Part shown: one piece after another, positions 19,945-34,450 of the stretch | How the letters are laid out: each line of letters starts with the position of its first letter | Position numbering within the stretch: the stretch's first letter is position 1 | Origin: Hedera helix | Taxonomy: Eukaryota; Streptophyta; Magnoliopsida; Apiales; Araliaceae | Length of the DNA: 64,000 bases | Direction of reading: 5' to 3' | Assembly (NCBI GenBank): GCA_947179155.2 | Contig: OX359270.1 | Span: forward strand, 10,519,222 to 10,583,221 | Position numbers and translations under genes: made by a program | Notes under the pieces: generated by a model | Seen by the model: the letters and a program-made list of their open reading frames with translations, nothing else | Told to the model about the DNA's origin: nothing | Database searches by the model: none

Positions 19945-22900
19945 CTCTTGTTGGGAAGAGGGGGTTGGGTGGCAGCTGTGGGGGTACAGTATTCATTAAG
20001 ACAACATCCAGTTCTAGCTATGGAAAAGATATGTTCTCTGAATGGTACTCTCTCTCTTTGGAAATGAGAGTCCTACTTTTCATTTTTATAATGTGGTCAA
20101 ATAATTAATTCGTGTCCTTAAAAGTTTACCATTAAAAAATATCATCCAACAAAATTATTTATAACCGTGTCTTATATAAGCATTGATATTAATAAACAAA
20201 GTGAACAAAAAGACCAGGAATTTCTGTTTCCAGATAGAGGGAATACATGAAAATAAGGTTGTCTTGCTTAAGTGTGAACTGAGAGTGGGACTTAGCTTTT
20301 CATTTGGAAGTGACTAGTTGATGAGGATGGAAGTAAAAGAAATTTAATATTATTGAGTTATTATTATATATTATTATTTGTGGATAATTTCAATGTAATT
20401 AGTTTATTTAGGAGATAATATTAGGATATATTTAATTATATTAGTAGAATATTCTAAAGTCTTAATTATTTAAGGTAGTAGATAGATAATTACTATGATT
20501 TTTTTTCTTATATAATTAGGTAACTTAATATTTTACTTGGCCTTAAACTATTAGGATTTTTCTTATTCCTGCATAAACAGTTGTAATCCATCATGAGAAA
20601 TTATTGAATGATTGATATTATTGAATTACGTCTTGCTTTGTGGCTTTTTGCCTTATTATCTCCTTTGAATCTCTTTTATTTCCTTCTTCCGTCCATTTGT
20701 ATCAAGAACCAAAAGTTCCTACTATATTTTTATTTCACCAAATTCCTTTCTATCCTAATTTTCTAGCCTCCATCAATGGTCGAAGTTTGCTCCAGAGTCG
20801 ATACCATATCCGAGATGACAACGTAGTCTCAAATCTATTCCAAAATTGAAAAAAAATAAATTAAAACATTATGCTACAAGGCTGCTGCTACAGTTCTGCC
20901 AAATCACTGATTTGGTAATTCTGATGCCAAATTATAGTTTGTTACCCTCAGGTTTCTGAAATTCTCAAATTAGCCCCAAAGTTTCTGAAATTTTCAATTC
21001 AGCCCCCTAAAGTTTCTGATTCAGTGCAGCCCCTGAAGTTTCTGAAATTACAATTAAACCCCTGAAGTTTCTGCCAAGTTCAAATCAGCCCTCAAAATTT
21101 CAGTTTTGTCCAGCCTTGAATTGTTTAATTTCTTCATGGAATTGGATATTTCAAAACTTTGCACGGAGGATTCATCAAAGTGTGATGCTACTTTTCATAA
21201 TTTTTTTCGTTGTGGAGGAAAACGGACTAAAATTATCATCGAAGAAGAATGTGCAATCAATATCGTGCCTTCACGTGTGATAGAAAAATTAAAACTCGTT
21301 GCTTAAATGCATTTGAGGCCTTACACTATTCCTTGGCTGGGTAATACTTCTTTTCATGTTACATAAAGATGTTTAGTTCCTATCTAGATGCACATATATT
21401 CTAATTTAGTATGGTATGATGTTATATCCATGAATGTTGTACATATTTTATTGGGTCAAGATTGGATTGAATTGGATTGAATGCTAAAATGTGGATCACG
21501 AAGAAGTTGATATATACTTTTTTGAAAGTGAGCGTTATATTATCAAATTAATTCCATTCGAGCCTAAGGAGAAAGTTCAACAAGATGCAGTGAAAGAGAG
21601 AAATGAAGAAATTCCTCGACTCAATAACAAATCACATGAAGATAAAGTTGAAGTTGATGATACAACAAGCGAGAGCGAGATTTTACAGAAAGTTGATAGT
21701 GTATTCCCAAAGCAATTTGATATTCTATATGAAGAAACTAACAATCAAGTCCTCGATTTTGTTATCAATGAGAGCTCCAACAAGATGCAGTACAAGGAAG
21801 TTTACATTTAGCAAAAAAAAAAAGAAAAAAGAAAAAAGAAAAAACGTTACTCATTATTGTTTTCTACATATCAATGTCTATAAGGAGAACCAACATTTCT
21901 TGTATGTTTGGAGTCCGGTTCGTGGACTGTGTGGATTCTTTTATACTTAAAACTTGAGGACGAGTTTTTTTTAAAGGAGAGGAGAATGAAAGCAAAAGAG
22001 ATTTGATATTATTGAGTTATTATTATATATTATTATTTGTAGATGATTTCAATGCAATTAGTTTATTTAGTAGATAATGTTAGGATATACTTAATTGTAT
22101 TAGTAGAATATTCTAGAGTATTAATTATTTAAGGTAGTAGATAATTACTAGAATTTTATTTCCTTATTTAATTAGGTTACTTAATATTTTACATAGCCTC
22201 CTAGTATTAGGGTTTTTCTTATTCCTATATAAGCAATTGTAATCCATCATGGGAAATTATTGAATGATTGATATTATTGAATTAAGTTTTGTGCTTTGTG
22301 GCTTTAGCCTAATTATCTTATTTAAATGCCCTTTATTCTTTCCTTCATCCTTGTCCTACATCACTAGTCAAAAAACAAAAAGAAAAAAAGCTTTTCATTT
22401 GAAATTTGATGCATCACCGAGCTAATTACTTTGAGTGGTCTATATTTCTTGATGTAAAAATATTATGTAATTATAAATGCACAGTGTTAAATTGAAGAAC
22501 TAACAGGTAGATGTCGAACTCACAGAGACTAGTTATTTTTTATGTTCTTTAAAATTAATTCAGGCGAACTAGAAATTAAGATGGAGTAAATAATTAACTA
22601 AAATTGAAAAATAAAGTAAAATAATAATTAAACTAATTTTAGATGTAAATTAATAAAGAGAGAACAATCTAGAAATACGAATCCACTACACAACATTCAT
22701 AACAAATAATCTCATCTCTTGTTATAACTCAAACTATGTCACTGGTTTGGTCATTGGTGCATAAAGTTCGGAAAATAAATCAATCAAAGTCCAAATTAAA
22801 TTAAATATACATTTGATCTCCCTTCCTTTTAATTTAGAAATTTTGTAATTAACTTGGGCAAGCATAGACTATGAAAATTTGAGGATAAACTATAGCCCAT

Positions 22901-25900
22901 CAAAACTTCTTTGCGCAAGCATGGATTATGAAAAGCTCATAACTTAATAATAATATATTAAAATCTCATCATTAATTTAAGATCACATAAGAAATAAGCA
23001 TGAAGGTGGTTCACTAATGAAATGTAAAGGTGAAACCTTTAATTCATTTAAGCACAGAGAATAGAATTGATAGAAAATATTAATCATAAGATATTATATA
23101 GTTTCATCATCATCCTAGATCTAACAAATTAGCTAGATATAATAACAAATAAAAGAAGAAGAAGAAGATTCAACATAAAAAATAAAAGTAAGAAATACTC
23201 CCTTTATTAAGATTTTCCAGAAGTGTACAAGAAGTATTTTAATTCTACCCCTACTCATAACCTAAAAATAATACTAAACTAATCTAATACATAAAATCTC
23301 TCTTGTACTCCTCTATTTATAGATAAAATCTTTAATTATTATCCTAAAAGGAATTAACTTCATTCAAAGAGATCTTCTAGATGAACTTTCCTCATCTTTA
23401 TTTGATTTGACTTGCACATTAAGATTGTTTCACCTCATTCCTTCTCCTTGTAGAAATCTTCTTGACTCTTTCCTATGAATTGGAGTATTAAATATTGATT
23501 GATAACCAAGATTTTGACTTTATTATAACAAAATATTAAATTCTACAAAATAAAATAAAACATATTAATTAAATAAATTAACATAACAAAAAGATAAAAG
23601 TAGGGATCATAAAATGCATGATTTATGTGTCTATATGTCTATTACTTCTCAAATACTCATTGTTCAAAATTAACATTAAGATTGTTTCACCTCATTCCTT
23701 CTCCTTGTAGAAATCTTCTTGACTCTTTCCTATGAATTGGAGTATTAAATATTGATTGATAACCAAGATTTTGACTTTATTATAACAAAATATTAAATTC
23801 TACAAAATAAAATAAAACATATTAATTAAATAAATTAACATAACAAAAAGATAAAAGTAGGGATCATAAAATGCATGATTTATGTGTCTATATGTCTATT
23901 ACTTCTCAAATACTCATTGTTCAAAATAGCGCTCGAGGCTTACACCTTGAGGCCCGCCTCAAAGTGAGGCTACATGTTGCTGGAGCAAAGCCTACGCCTC
24001 AGAGGGAAATTTCGAAGCTTACACTTCATTTGGTTGAGGCGTACGCCTAAAGGCTATTGCATCTCAAGGCTATTCAAGGTTTACGCCTAGGTTTGAATGA
24101 AAAAAAGGCCTAGAATTCTTCTTCTTCTTCTTCTTTGTATGATGCTCTGTTTGACTGATTCCTCCATTTTTGTTTGTCTACTCTGATTTCTAATTCTTGT
24201 TATACATACTATATGATATAATTTTTTCTTTTAATTTATGTTGAACATTAAATTAAAATATATAATATAATTTATTGTTATGCTGGCAGATAGATATTCT
24301 TAAATTTTTTATTAGACCCTAAACTGAATTATATTCTTAAAATTGAATTGTAATTGTATATAAATTCTCGATTTTTTTTTTTTTTACTCTGCTTTAAAAT
24401 TAAAACTACATTTTGAGTTTTTAAAACTACGAAATTATAAACTCAGTATCATTACAAATTTATTTGAGTATAGCACGTGGAAGAAATAATTATTTGTAAA
24501 ATATATAATATTAGCAATTACTACATTTGTTACTTTCAAAACCTTAAATAAATTCATTTAACAATTTTTTTTATAATTTTACAATTATATTTCAAAAAGT
24601 TAAGATGTTTCCTTAATATTCAAAAGAGGAAGTTTTTTTCTTTTAAAGATACTGAAGAGAAATAAAAGAACAAAAAAGTGATAATTTACATTTGGTGATA
24701 AAAACATACTTTACAAATGAATATTAAAAATAATATAAAAAAAGTAAAGAGTATTGTTTTCACGTGTTGCAGTAGAAGGTGTGGTGTAAAAAAATTACAG
24801 CTGAAAGAGGGAAGATGAAACTAAACATAAATTTAAGAATTATATTGAATTAAACTAAATATTACATAAGTATCACTACTTATATAATTTGAAGTTGGTA
24901 CAAGTTCAAAAAATTGCAACTATAATAAAATTATCCATTTTGACTTAATCTTGTTCACCTCTTGTTGTGATTTGATATGCCACAAGCCTTACAACCTGCA
25001 TTATGAATATGGTAAATCATTAGAAAAATAAATATATCAATATTCATATAAATATTAACTATATATAATTTTATTCATATAAAATTTACATTATTAACAA
25101 TTTATTGACTTGTTTTGATGTTTTGTAATGATATATTAAGGTGACGTTGGCTATTTATGTCTTTTATGACCTACATTATAATGATGGATTATTTTATGAT
25201 TTTATTAGTAATTTTTTATAAATTTTTGGAGACTTTTAGGTTTTCAAATCGAGGCTTACGCCTTGCCTCGTCCAGGAAAAACATCTAGGACTTAGTGCAA
25301 AAGGAGTTCGGTAAAGTAACTTTGTGCACAAGGTTTTACTGAAATTTAATTGTCTGAAAGCTTCTTGTATACAATTCTGTTACAACACCACTGTCCATAA
25401 TCTTATTTCATTAATTTTGCATCCTAACAAAGATAAAATGGTATATAAGATCAAATTTGTTTTTGATTGAGATGTTTACAAATTTAAAATTGTTGTGAGT
25501 CATTTAACTTTTAAAAACAATAAATCTTGTAACTAATAGTACTTTTAAAGATAGTTTAATATTTTCATAGTTGTATTTTTTAAAATTAAATAAATTCATA
25601 TCAATTTTAAATTTGAAAATATCTCAATTGATTTCAAAAAGTCAAAATTGATATTATAATTTAGAATGGAGGAAGTAGTTCACAAAAAAAATGCATCCTC
25701 CAGATACTCGTTGCTTTGACTTGTAATTATGAAGTTAAAAAACACATTACATGTTATTGCATATATTTTGTTCTACACAGTTACCAGAATTTTTGGAAAA
25801 TATCAAAACAAAGAATATTGTTTTGATACATGGGGAAGGTTTTGGAGCATGGTGCTGGTATAAAACAATTGCTCTCTTGGAGGAATCAGGTTTGCTTCCC

Positions 25901-28900
25901 ACTGCCTTAGATCTCACTGGATCTGGTATTGAATTCACGAATACAAACAATGTCGCTACACTTTTGGACTACTCAAAGCCGTTAATTGATTATCTACAAA
26001 ATCTACCAGAAAATGAAAAGGTGGGTTTATTGAAGAGACTGCCTTCATATTGTTTCTGTAATAGTACTCTACTGGATTTTGGTTTTGAAAGGTTTAATGA
26101 CTTGTCTACATGTTTAGGTAATTTTGGTTGGACACAGTACTGGAGGGGCCTGCATCTCGTATGCTTTGAATCATTTTCCCCAGAAGATCTCAAAAGCTGT
26201 TTTCGTGTGTGCTACAATGGTATCTGACGGGCAGAGGCCTTTTGATGTGTTTGCTGAACAGGTACATATGCATATTTCATTGTTTGACTATTCCTAGAAG
26301 GCTGAATAACTCTAATGAATGGGCTATTCACGTAAGACTTAAGTACAATTAATTTGTCCCTAAATTAAAATCAAGTTATGTCAACACATGCTTTCTTCAA
26401 ATATAATTCAAAATCCCTGATTATTCAAAATTGTTCAGTTGGAAATCACTAAAATCGTTAGATGTTACTATTTATGAGTGATTTATTGATACTTATTCGA
26501 CCCATCAACCCAAATATGTTGAGGAAGCAATTTGGGTCTGTCAGTTGCTTGTACTTCTGATACATTGTGATTATTTGCAACATGGTCATAGAGAAAAGTT
26601 GTGTATTTTCATATTCTTATAAGAACTCTATTTTTGCAGCTTGGTTCTGCTGAACTTTTTATGCAAGAGTCGAAGTTTCTAATATATGGGAATGGTGAAG
26701 ACCAGCCTCCAACTGGGTTCATGTTTGAGAAACAGCAGATGCATGGATTATATTTTAATCAAAGTCCTTCAAAGGTACTCATACAATTTAAGCCTGCTAC
26801 TTTTTCAAGAAACTACTATACTTGAATCTCCGTCTTATTCAACATTTAGAGAGTACTTTAGTATTAAATGCATACCTGGGATATGCTTCTAAATAGATAA
26901 TTAACTAAAAACGAAGAATAGGTAGATAATGTAAATGTTGTAGGAGGAGCATGGCAACTGTTGCTTTATAATTCATAATGATATTATCACACTGCTCCCA
27001 TTTATACATTAATAGAACCTGTCTGGGAAGCAGTAACTATGGCTGCTATAGGTGCCTGCAGTATCAAGCGTCACATTATGAAATAAATCAAATAATACCT
27101 TATTGACCGAAATTGGAAGTGCTGCATCTTGGTACTGAAAGATTGGATTGCTGATTCATTTGCCTTTCATATTCAAATTCCTGATGGTTTGGAATTGGGG
27201 TAAAAATATGGATAAGTTGACATTCATTTTACACCTTTTCTACCATAAGAGGGGTGATCTTTGCCCTTGTGCCAAGTTCACAACTTTTGTCCTTTTTTTT
27301 GTTGATATTTTACTATCTGTTCATGTGTGCTTCATCATGGAATTGGGGCTGATTACTGACAACCAGTACCACCTCTGGAAGAATAGTTTAATAAGAAACA
27401 TAGTTGGGGGAGATAGAGTAGTTTTGTTGTCCTAAGGCGTGGATATACCATGGTGACTGTTGGAAATGAGAACAATTTATATGCTGCACTCGGAAGCCGG
27501 GGTCTAACAGATTAAATGGAACGGTACATAGACAAGTAAATCCTGTATCAGATCTGGTGGGTCCCCCTCCCTCAAAGCTCCTGATTCAACCGTCCACTTT
27601 ATTAGAATACAATGATTATCCTTTATGTACTATGGCTTTTGAAGCATAGGATAGTGCCCAGCAAAAGAACCGTGGACAGAAATATGGAATGCATCCTGAA
27701 AGATGAGGTCTTCAAGGAACAATTGGACTGTCTTCTTGGTGTGGTGCATCTTTTAAGGAGATTTAAATGTGAAGCAGAAGAATCGAGGTTTGATAACATA
27801 CACTTATTGTGGCAGTGTGAGGGAAGTTAATGATTATGTTTGACGATGAAATGGAATTTTTTATGGATTGAGATTCTTTCCTCTCATAATAAGTATCTTT
27901 TCCTCTTTGTTCTACAGCTTCCTCTCTCTCTCTCTCTCTCTTCTCTTTATTATTGTATCAAGTGATCTCAGAGCCAAATATCTGGCCCTAAACTCTTTAA
28001 TTGCAAATCCTTCAGTTTCCATGTCACTGTTCACACAATCATCGCAATCAAACATCTAGCAACGCATATTCTTTGCCCCACACCAGCTAACAACTATCTT
28101 TCTTTTGAACACACAAAATCATATCTGACTATCCAGGTTGATCGAATCCCCCTTATTATTCACGGTTACATCGTTAATGGAACACCCCATATTTCTACAA
28201 GTTCATCATCCCACTACCCTTAATGGCTTAATCTGATTTCATAGACCTCCAGTTGCCTAAGCTCATCATAACTCAATGCCGAAATCTGAAATTGACCAAA
28301 TCAATTTGAACCTCCCATAATATATTATATATATATATATATATATATAAGAAAAGGCTGACTTCAAGGATGAGCCCCGCGGATACACCAGGACAAATAG
28401 TCGGTAGTAAAAGGGTGCACAGCGTGTGGGATTGTGATTGATATGTATTGTGTGTGCATGGCTTATCGAAGGCACATGCTGTGGCTGTCAATGTATCTCT
28501 GGTTGTGGTGTAAGGGGCACCCTTACTGAGTTAGTGTGTTATCCTGTGGCATGGCAGCAACTCTCTCCCTCATGAATTAAGAAAGTGGTTCTATAGAGCC
28601 TGAGTCCTGTGGATGGACGCGGTGAAGTGACTACTTTCAAGCTTGGGTATCAAGGATTTCAAATAGCAAATGTGAACAGGTTGACATAGAGTGGGAACCT
28701 CTTTAACAAGGGTAATAATACCCTTGTATGCTGACTTCCATCATTACAAAAGAGCAGGTAGCCATCTTGTCCTTTGTGTTGGCAGGTACATGGTTGCGCC
28801 TAAAGCAGCTCATGTTGTATGGCAGCCACTTGACAGAGAAATGCTGAAGGTTACTTTTAGTCATTTTGGTCGTCTTTATGTAACTTCTTCTTGTTCAATA

Positions 28901-31900
28901 ACTAGACAACCGTTAGGCTATACCTTTAATCAAAGCTCGCCCCTTCTCCAACTCTCAGAAGGAGCTGTCGGCCTAATGTGCTGCCTTCGTGAGATGGGTC
29001 CCTCAAAATTGGTAGTAGCATCTTTTCTCTTGTCGCTATGCTCAATGTAAACCCCATCTAGATCACCAATTTAATAAGCCTCTTAACAAATTGACTTGGT
29101 GATTTGCTTGTGTGGTGTGGCTAGGTCAACCTGTGGGCAGCCCCACTCTCTTAGTTCACCCTAAAGCCAATGACACCCTCAAGAGGTGGACCCATAGTTC
29201 TTACGTCGCTAAGATGTGTCAAGGCGGTGGCCTTGCTTGGATGCCTATGCGATTAGGTGCCCGCCTAGACATTCATAAGTTGATAAGTCGTTCACAACGT
29301 GCATGTGTGTAATTATATATATGCATATTTAATTATGAGAGCCGATCCATAACAAATGGTGGCTATGGGTCTATTTTTAGCCACCATATCTACACCATTC
29401 ATTTATAGATTAAACAAATTTTGTGAGTTTTTTATTTATGTATTTATTGGGAGTTACATGAGTTTATATGATTTACATTGTCAAAATCAAAATTTCCAAG
29501 GGTTAAAATGTCCATACAATAAAACTAAATTGCAATTAATAATAATAATTCATGTAGAAGGAGTAGGTTTTCAACTAACAAAATACTTATCTTACTAAAT
29601 TTTTTTATGAGAAAGAAATAATTATTATTTGTCTAGCATACACACCTGTGCCACAATTCTTTTTTCTTTTTGTTAGGGGTAGGTGACCATAACATAAAAA
29701 GGGTTAGTTGATGACTGCGTGCATTAGATTAATATAGAAAAATAAGAAAGAGAAACAAAAGGCAGAAGTTGATGACAACTAGCATGTTTAAAAAAAATAA
29801 ATTACAATTGGTAGTCAAAAGAGCTCCTCTTCAACCTTTCATCTGCTACCCGTCTTCTCAGTTCTTTTTATTCTATTTCTTCACTTCTTGATATCTGCTT
29901 CTCATTTATTTATTTTCCTTCAACCCATAATCAGATCGCATCAAAAGTTTTGATAGAAAGTTGAAGATCGAAAAGTTGAAGTTCGCAGTGGAAGATAGAA
30001 CTCATGGGAGGTCGGCAAGTCACTCGCCTAGATTGGAAGTCATCCAAGGCGTACACCAAGGCAGTGCCTTACCCCACAAGTTGATGCCTTTCTACCCTTA
30101 AACAAATCGTCCCTTAGCCTTGCCACCTTTGAAACTGCCTAGACGCCTAAACCCTGAGTGGATCCTAGCTTTTGTCCCAATGGAACCTAGCTAGCCCTTG
30201 AAGGCAACACCTTTCCCTAAGGCTTTGCCAATATCATACTCATGAGCACGGGCCTTATGTCCTTGTCATTATATCATTCCTTAATTCGTGATATTGACCT
30301 AGTTGCTTTTCCATCGCCAAGGGGATCACCCATAAGTCTGTTTCATGGAGTTCTACTCCATGTATCCCATCTATTTCATCCCTTAGAGGGGATTGCTCCA
30401 TAAGGCTTAATAGGGTTGTGAATCACAAGAGTTTCACCACTTGGGAGGATTTGCCTTCATGTGTCCATATAATGGCACCAACCATTTTATGCTCGTGGGG
30501 TTCCTATGAGCCCACACTATAGAGGGTTTTTCTTTGATGTCTTGATTTGTGGGGTGTTGCCTTACAACCCCTAGCCTATCCTTTTCACTCAGTACGAGTG
30601 TCCATGAGTTGCTTAGACTAGGTTTTGTCAATCCATCAACTCTCCAGGCTTAATCCCAACCTTGGGAATGATCTGTGTCCACTAAGGGCTAGTTTCTTAG
30701 GCCAAGTTTGTTTGCAAAAAACATACTTGGGATTGAATTATTTGTCTTAATTTAATTTTACTTCAGATTATTTTATCCCATAATAGGGATTAATAGTCCT
30801 TTTAATAGTCAATTGCATATAGTTGTCATGGCGCCACGGCTAGACGCGCCGATAGTTGACTGTCAAGACGCCTAGGCAACAATGCGCCCATCATGGCGTC
30901 CGTATGGCGACATGTTAATAATGTGTAATTTATACATTATTTATTTTACTTAAAAAGTATATTGGACAATAAAATCTTATATACATTAAAACTCAAAACA
31001 TAATAACTAACACTATGAAATACATTTAAAAACACAATTATATGAATACTTCATAATTAAAATTCAAAAATAAAACACTAGAGTCCTTGACATTAAAAAC
31101 TAGTAGAAGAAGTCAACAAACACTACATAAGAAATAAAGAATCAACCAAGTCTAATACATTACAAGTCTAATAAGTAATAAAATTACAACACATAGCTAG
31201 TCCAAGGATTATGATGATGAGTCATGGGTAAAAAATGACTTAATTACTTAATTTGGGTCAGCTACTAAAGCATGAGCCTCTCAACGTCCAAGGCGTTACC
31301 TTGTCCTTATCTAGCTCCAAAACGCCTAGGCGACGCTATGACAACTATGGTCCATTGGATTATTTTTTGTCGTTCTTAAGGCTATTTACGAGGGATTATA
31401 TAATCCCATGATGAATGTGAGATTAACAGTTCTCCTATTTTAAGTTATCAAATGGCTTTATGGGATTAATAGTTCCACATTAAGGGACTAATAATCCCTC
31501 GTCAAAGGATTAAATAATCCGAAGTAGTGTTAAATTAAAGACAAAATAGAAGTATGTATTTTGTAAACAAACACGACTTTAGTGTTTTGGAACACTTGTC
31601 CTCATTCCAAGTTTCCTTTATCCTTTATATAAATCAGGTGCTATGTGGGATTGTATCCTCAAGTTTATTGGTCAACTATGGCTTACCTATCAGAAAATAA
31701 GATTTCAAGTTTTCAAATTTAGTCTATCCCAAGGTTACAAGGGTATTGCCTTGCATTCTGCGTACAGAGTATTATCATTCCAAATAGTGGTACAAGAACG
31801 TAGATGACTTGTGCATCCTATCTTAATAGTATCCATCATACCTAATTTTGGTTGATCGACATTTTTGGTAACCATGATCTATCCTTTATTTGAATCAAGA

Positions 31901-34375
31901 TATTTCTGCATATATATAGGCAAATAGGAACTATAAAAGTTGTATTAAGTTCTCCCATTTGTTCTTAATTTGATAAAGGAAAGGATGGCAATAAGTACCC
32001 AATTTTTTATTTCTTCCTGCTTTCTAACTATCCAAGAGGAATATAAAGGATGGGGCCTCTAGAATATTTGTATATTCATGTGTCTGGAGAATGGCAGCTG
32101 GGAACAACTATGGTTGCATGCTTTGAGAGAGTTAATATATTCACGTGTATGTCTGTAGACAAAACATATTCATTTTGGTGGTCTGCGGATGAAAGTCATG
32201 TATTCCTCATTGGCAGCTCCAGTACAATGGCCCCATGAATCTACAAGAATATCATACTTACTGATTTATCTAGATGAACTGCGTAAAAATTAGGTGAACT
32301 ATGGTACTTAGAAGGAACATAAGTCACCAGATATGGAATTTTTTGGTTATATGATTTTTTCTCACCTCTTGTTAATATATCAAAAATGATTTACTGTTGT
32401 CTCTAGTCCTTAAGGCTGCAAACGAGTCAAATTGATCCGGATTTTAAACTGCTCGGATTCGACTCGTAAGGTTAAATTGGTACTCGAATTCGACTCGGAT
32501 TCGAATTATATTTAAAAAAAATTACTCAGATTCGGCTTGACTCGAATTTTCGTTAGTCGAATTCGATTCGACTCGACTCAGATCAAATTATATTTAAACT
32601 ACTCGCGAACTTTAAATTTCAACTCAAATTCGAGTCTCCACATAGTAACTAATTTTATAATACATATAATTATTAATTGAAATTATTATTTTACTTAGAA
32701 ATGAAAAAATATAATTATAATTACACTTTAAATATATAAAATTATAATTAAAATTACAAATAAAATAAAAAAATAATAACTAATTGTTCAAATTTTGTTT
32801 AACTGTATATATATTATAAGAGAATGTATATTCAAATATGTATCAATCAATTATGTATCAGATAATGATTTAAAATTCAAGTAGTTTGAATCAAATGAGT
32901 AGAGTATAATATTATTTAGATTTTTCTCGTATTTTTATTCGAACTATTTTTTTCCCCTCAAATTTGAATCATATTATTAACGAATTCGAGTCTCACTCAC
33001 ATTTTTTCGAGTCAAGCCTGAATCGAACCCGAACTGTTTGGTTTGATTTGCAGCCTTACTAGTCCTACACTCACAACGACACGTATTGTTAAAAAATTAC
33101 AACTTAAAGGGATTATGTTTGATAAGAGTGTAGGTCTGTTGGATTTTAAAGTAGGACTGAAAAGTAAGATAGTAAAGGTTGCTATTCAATTTAATATATA
33201 TATGGCACGAGTAACCCAGTGCACGTTTATTTATTACTGTCCACTTTGTGAACATATTTTGTAAATAGGAATAGGATTACCTAATTTGGTAGTTTTTTTT
33301 CCTTGTTCCCCCACTTCAACTTTCATGTGAAGAAAGCTAAAACCTGTTGGTTAGGGATCAGGATGCCAAGGAGCATATTTTCAATTATTACTTTCTTGGT
33401 GCTTAGTGTTTATTCCCCATATGACAACTCAAATTAGAGCCCACCCACTTTCCGAAAACAGAGGTTATACTTTGACAGGGGTCAAAGGTATGACTATGGT
33501 ATCTAACCATTAGTTATTATCCCAAGGGAGTGATGACATCTTTTCAGAATAGCAGTGGCACAAGTGAAACTTGATTTTCAGTTAGTATGAAAAATATATT
33601 ACATAAAGACAGTACACTTCTGAGTCGACCTTTCCATGTCAAAAAATGAGTTTTCCTTTCTCCCTTCCTGAAACAAAACAGTAAATTAAAAACAAGGTGA
33701 TGTATCTCGTATTATTATTGGAATCCCCTTACGTATCTGGAAGTATCCTTAAAGTATCCGAAATTAAAAGGTTTAAAAATAATAAAATTGGAGTATCTGA
33801 GAATATCATACACGTATCCGGGAGTGTCTGTGGAGTATCAGTGTCCAACGCCACGAATACGTTCATACGAGAAATGTCCGTGCTTCATAGGTCATTACTT
33901 CACCGCCTAGGCCCAACAAAGAATTAAAACTTATGCAGAGCAAGGTAGGACAGAGAGAGCATTTGGGGCGAATGATTTGGTTTACTTAAAGCTCTATCCC
34001 TATTAGAGAGAATTCTGTACATGAGGAAAAAAAAATAAAACTGCCTCCCAAATTCTATGGCCTCTTTAAAATATTGGAGAAGGTTGGAGCACTACCCTAC
34101 AGTTTGCTTTTCACGTCTCTCAGTTAAGGAAACACCTTGGAACAGCTAAGCTAACTCATCAGTAAGACCTTGTTACACCTAAAGGCACTTTTGATATGAG
34201 GTCCTTGAGACTACTAAAGAAAGAAGGGTTTATAGGAGTAACAAAGTGGTTTATCAATACCTAATTCAATAAAAAGGCAGCAACAGAGATGAGGCAATCA
34301 GGGAGGATAAAGATCTAATTTTTAAACTAGGATTTCTTGTTCTCCTAGATTTTACTTTCTTGCTAATTTATAACA

Positions 34376-34450
<75 letters not shown>

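Larger units (their letters stand above)
18633..25780 (+). other. Intron 1 of the methylesterase gene (7.1 kb, transposon-laden)
   Basis: The donor follows AAACAG and the acceptor is TTCTACACAG, both phase 0. It holds degenerate ~150 bp repeats (18650-19150), a poly-T/poly-G tract, a CT microsatellite (about 19915-19940), a 2 kb deleted Ty3 element, a 257 bp tandem duplication and a GAGGC-rich repeat (23930-25290). About 22370-23415 and 25290-25780 are AT-rich with no recognisable content. Confidence 0.85.

Noticed and set aside
25580..25690. Stowaway-like end GAATGGAGGAAGTA before exon 2
   Set aside because: I could not find a matching left end, so no element is called.
28691..29312. Open frames of 119 and 66 codons in intron 4
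   Set aside because: No recognisable family, no supporting codon pattern, and no link to neighbouring exons.
33697..33927. GTATCC-rich ORF in intron 4
   Set aside because: It is repeated GTATCC/GTATCTG phrases, a degenerate repeat without protein features.
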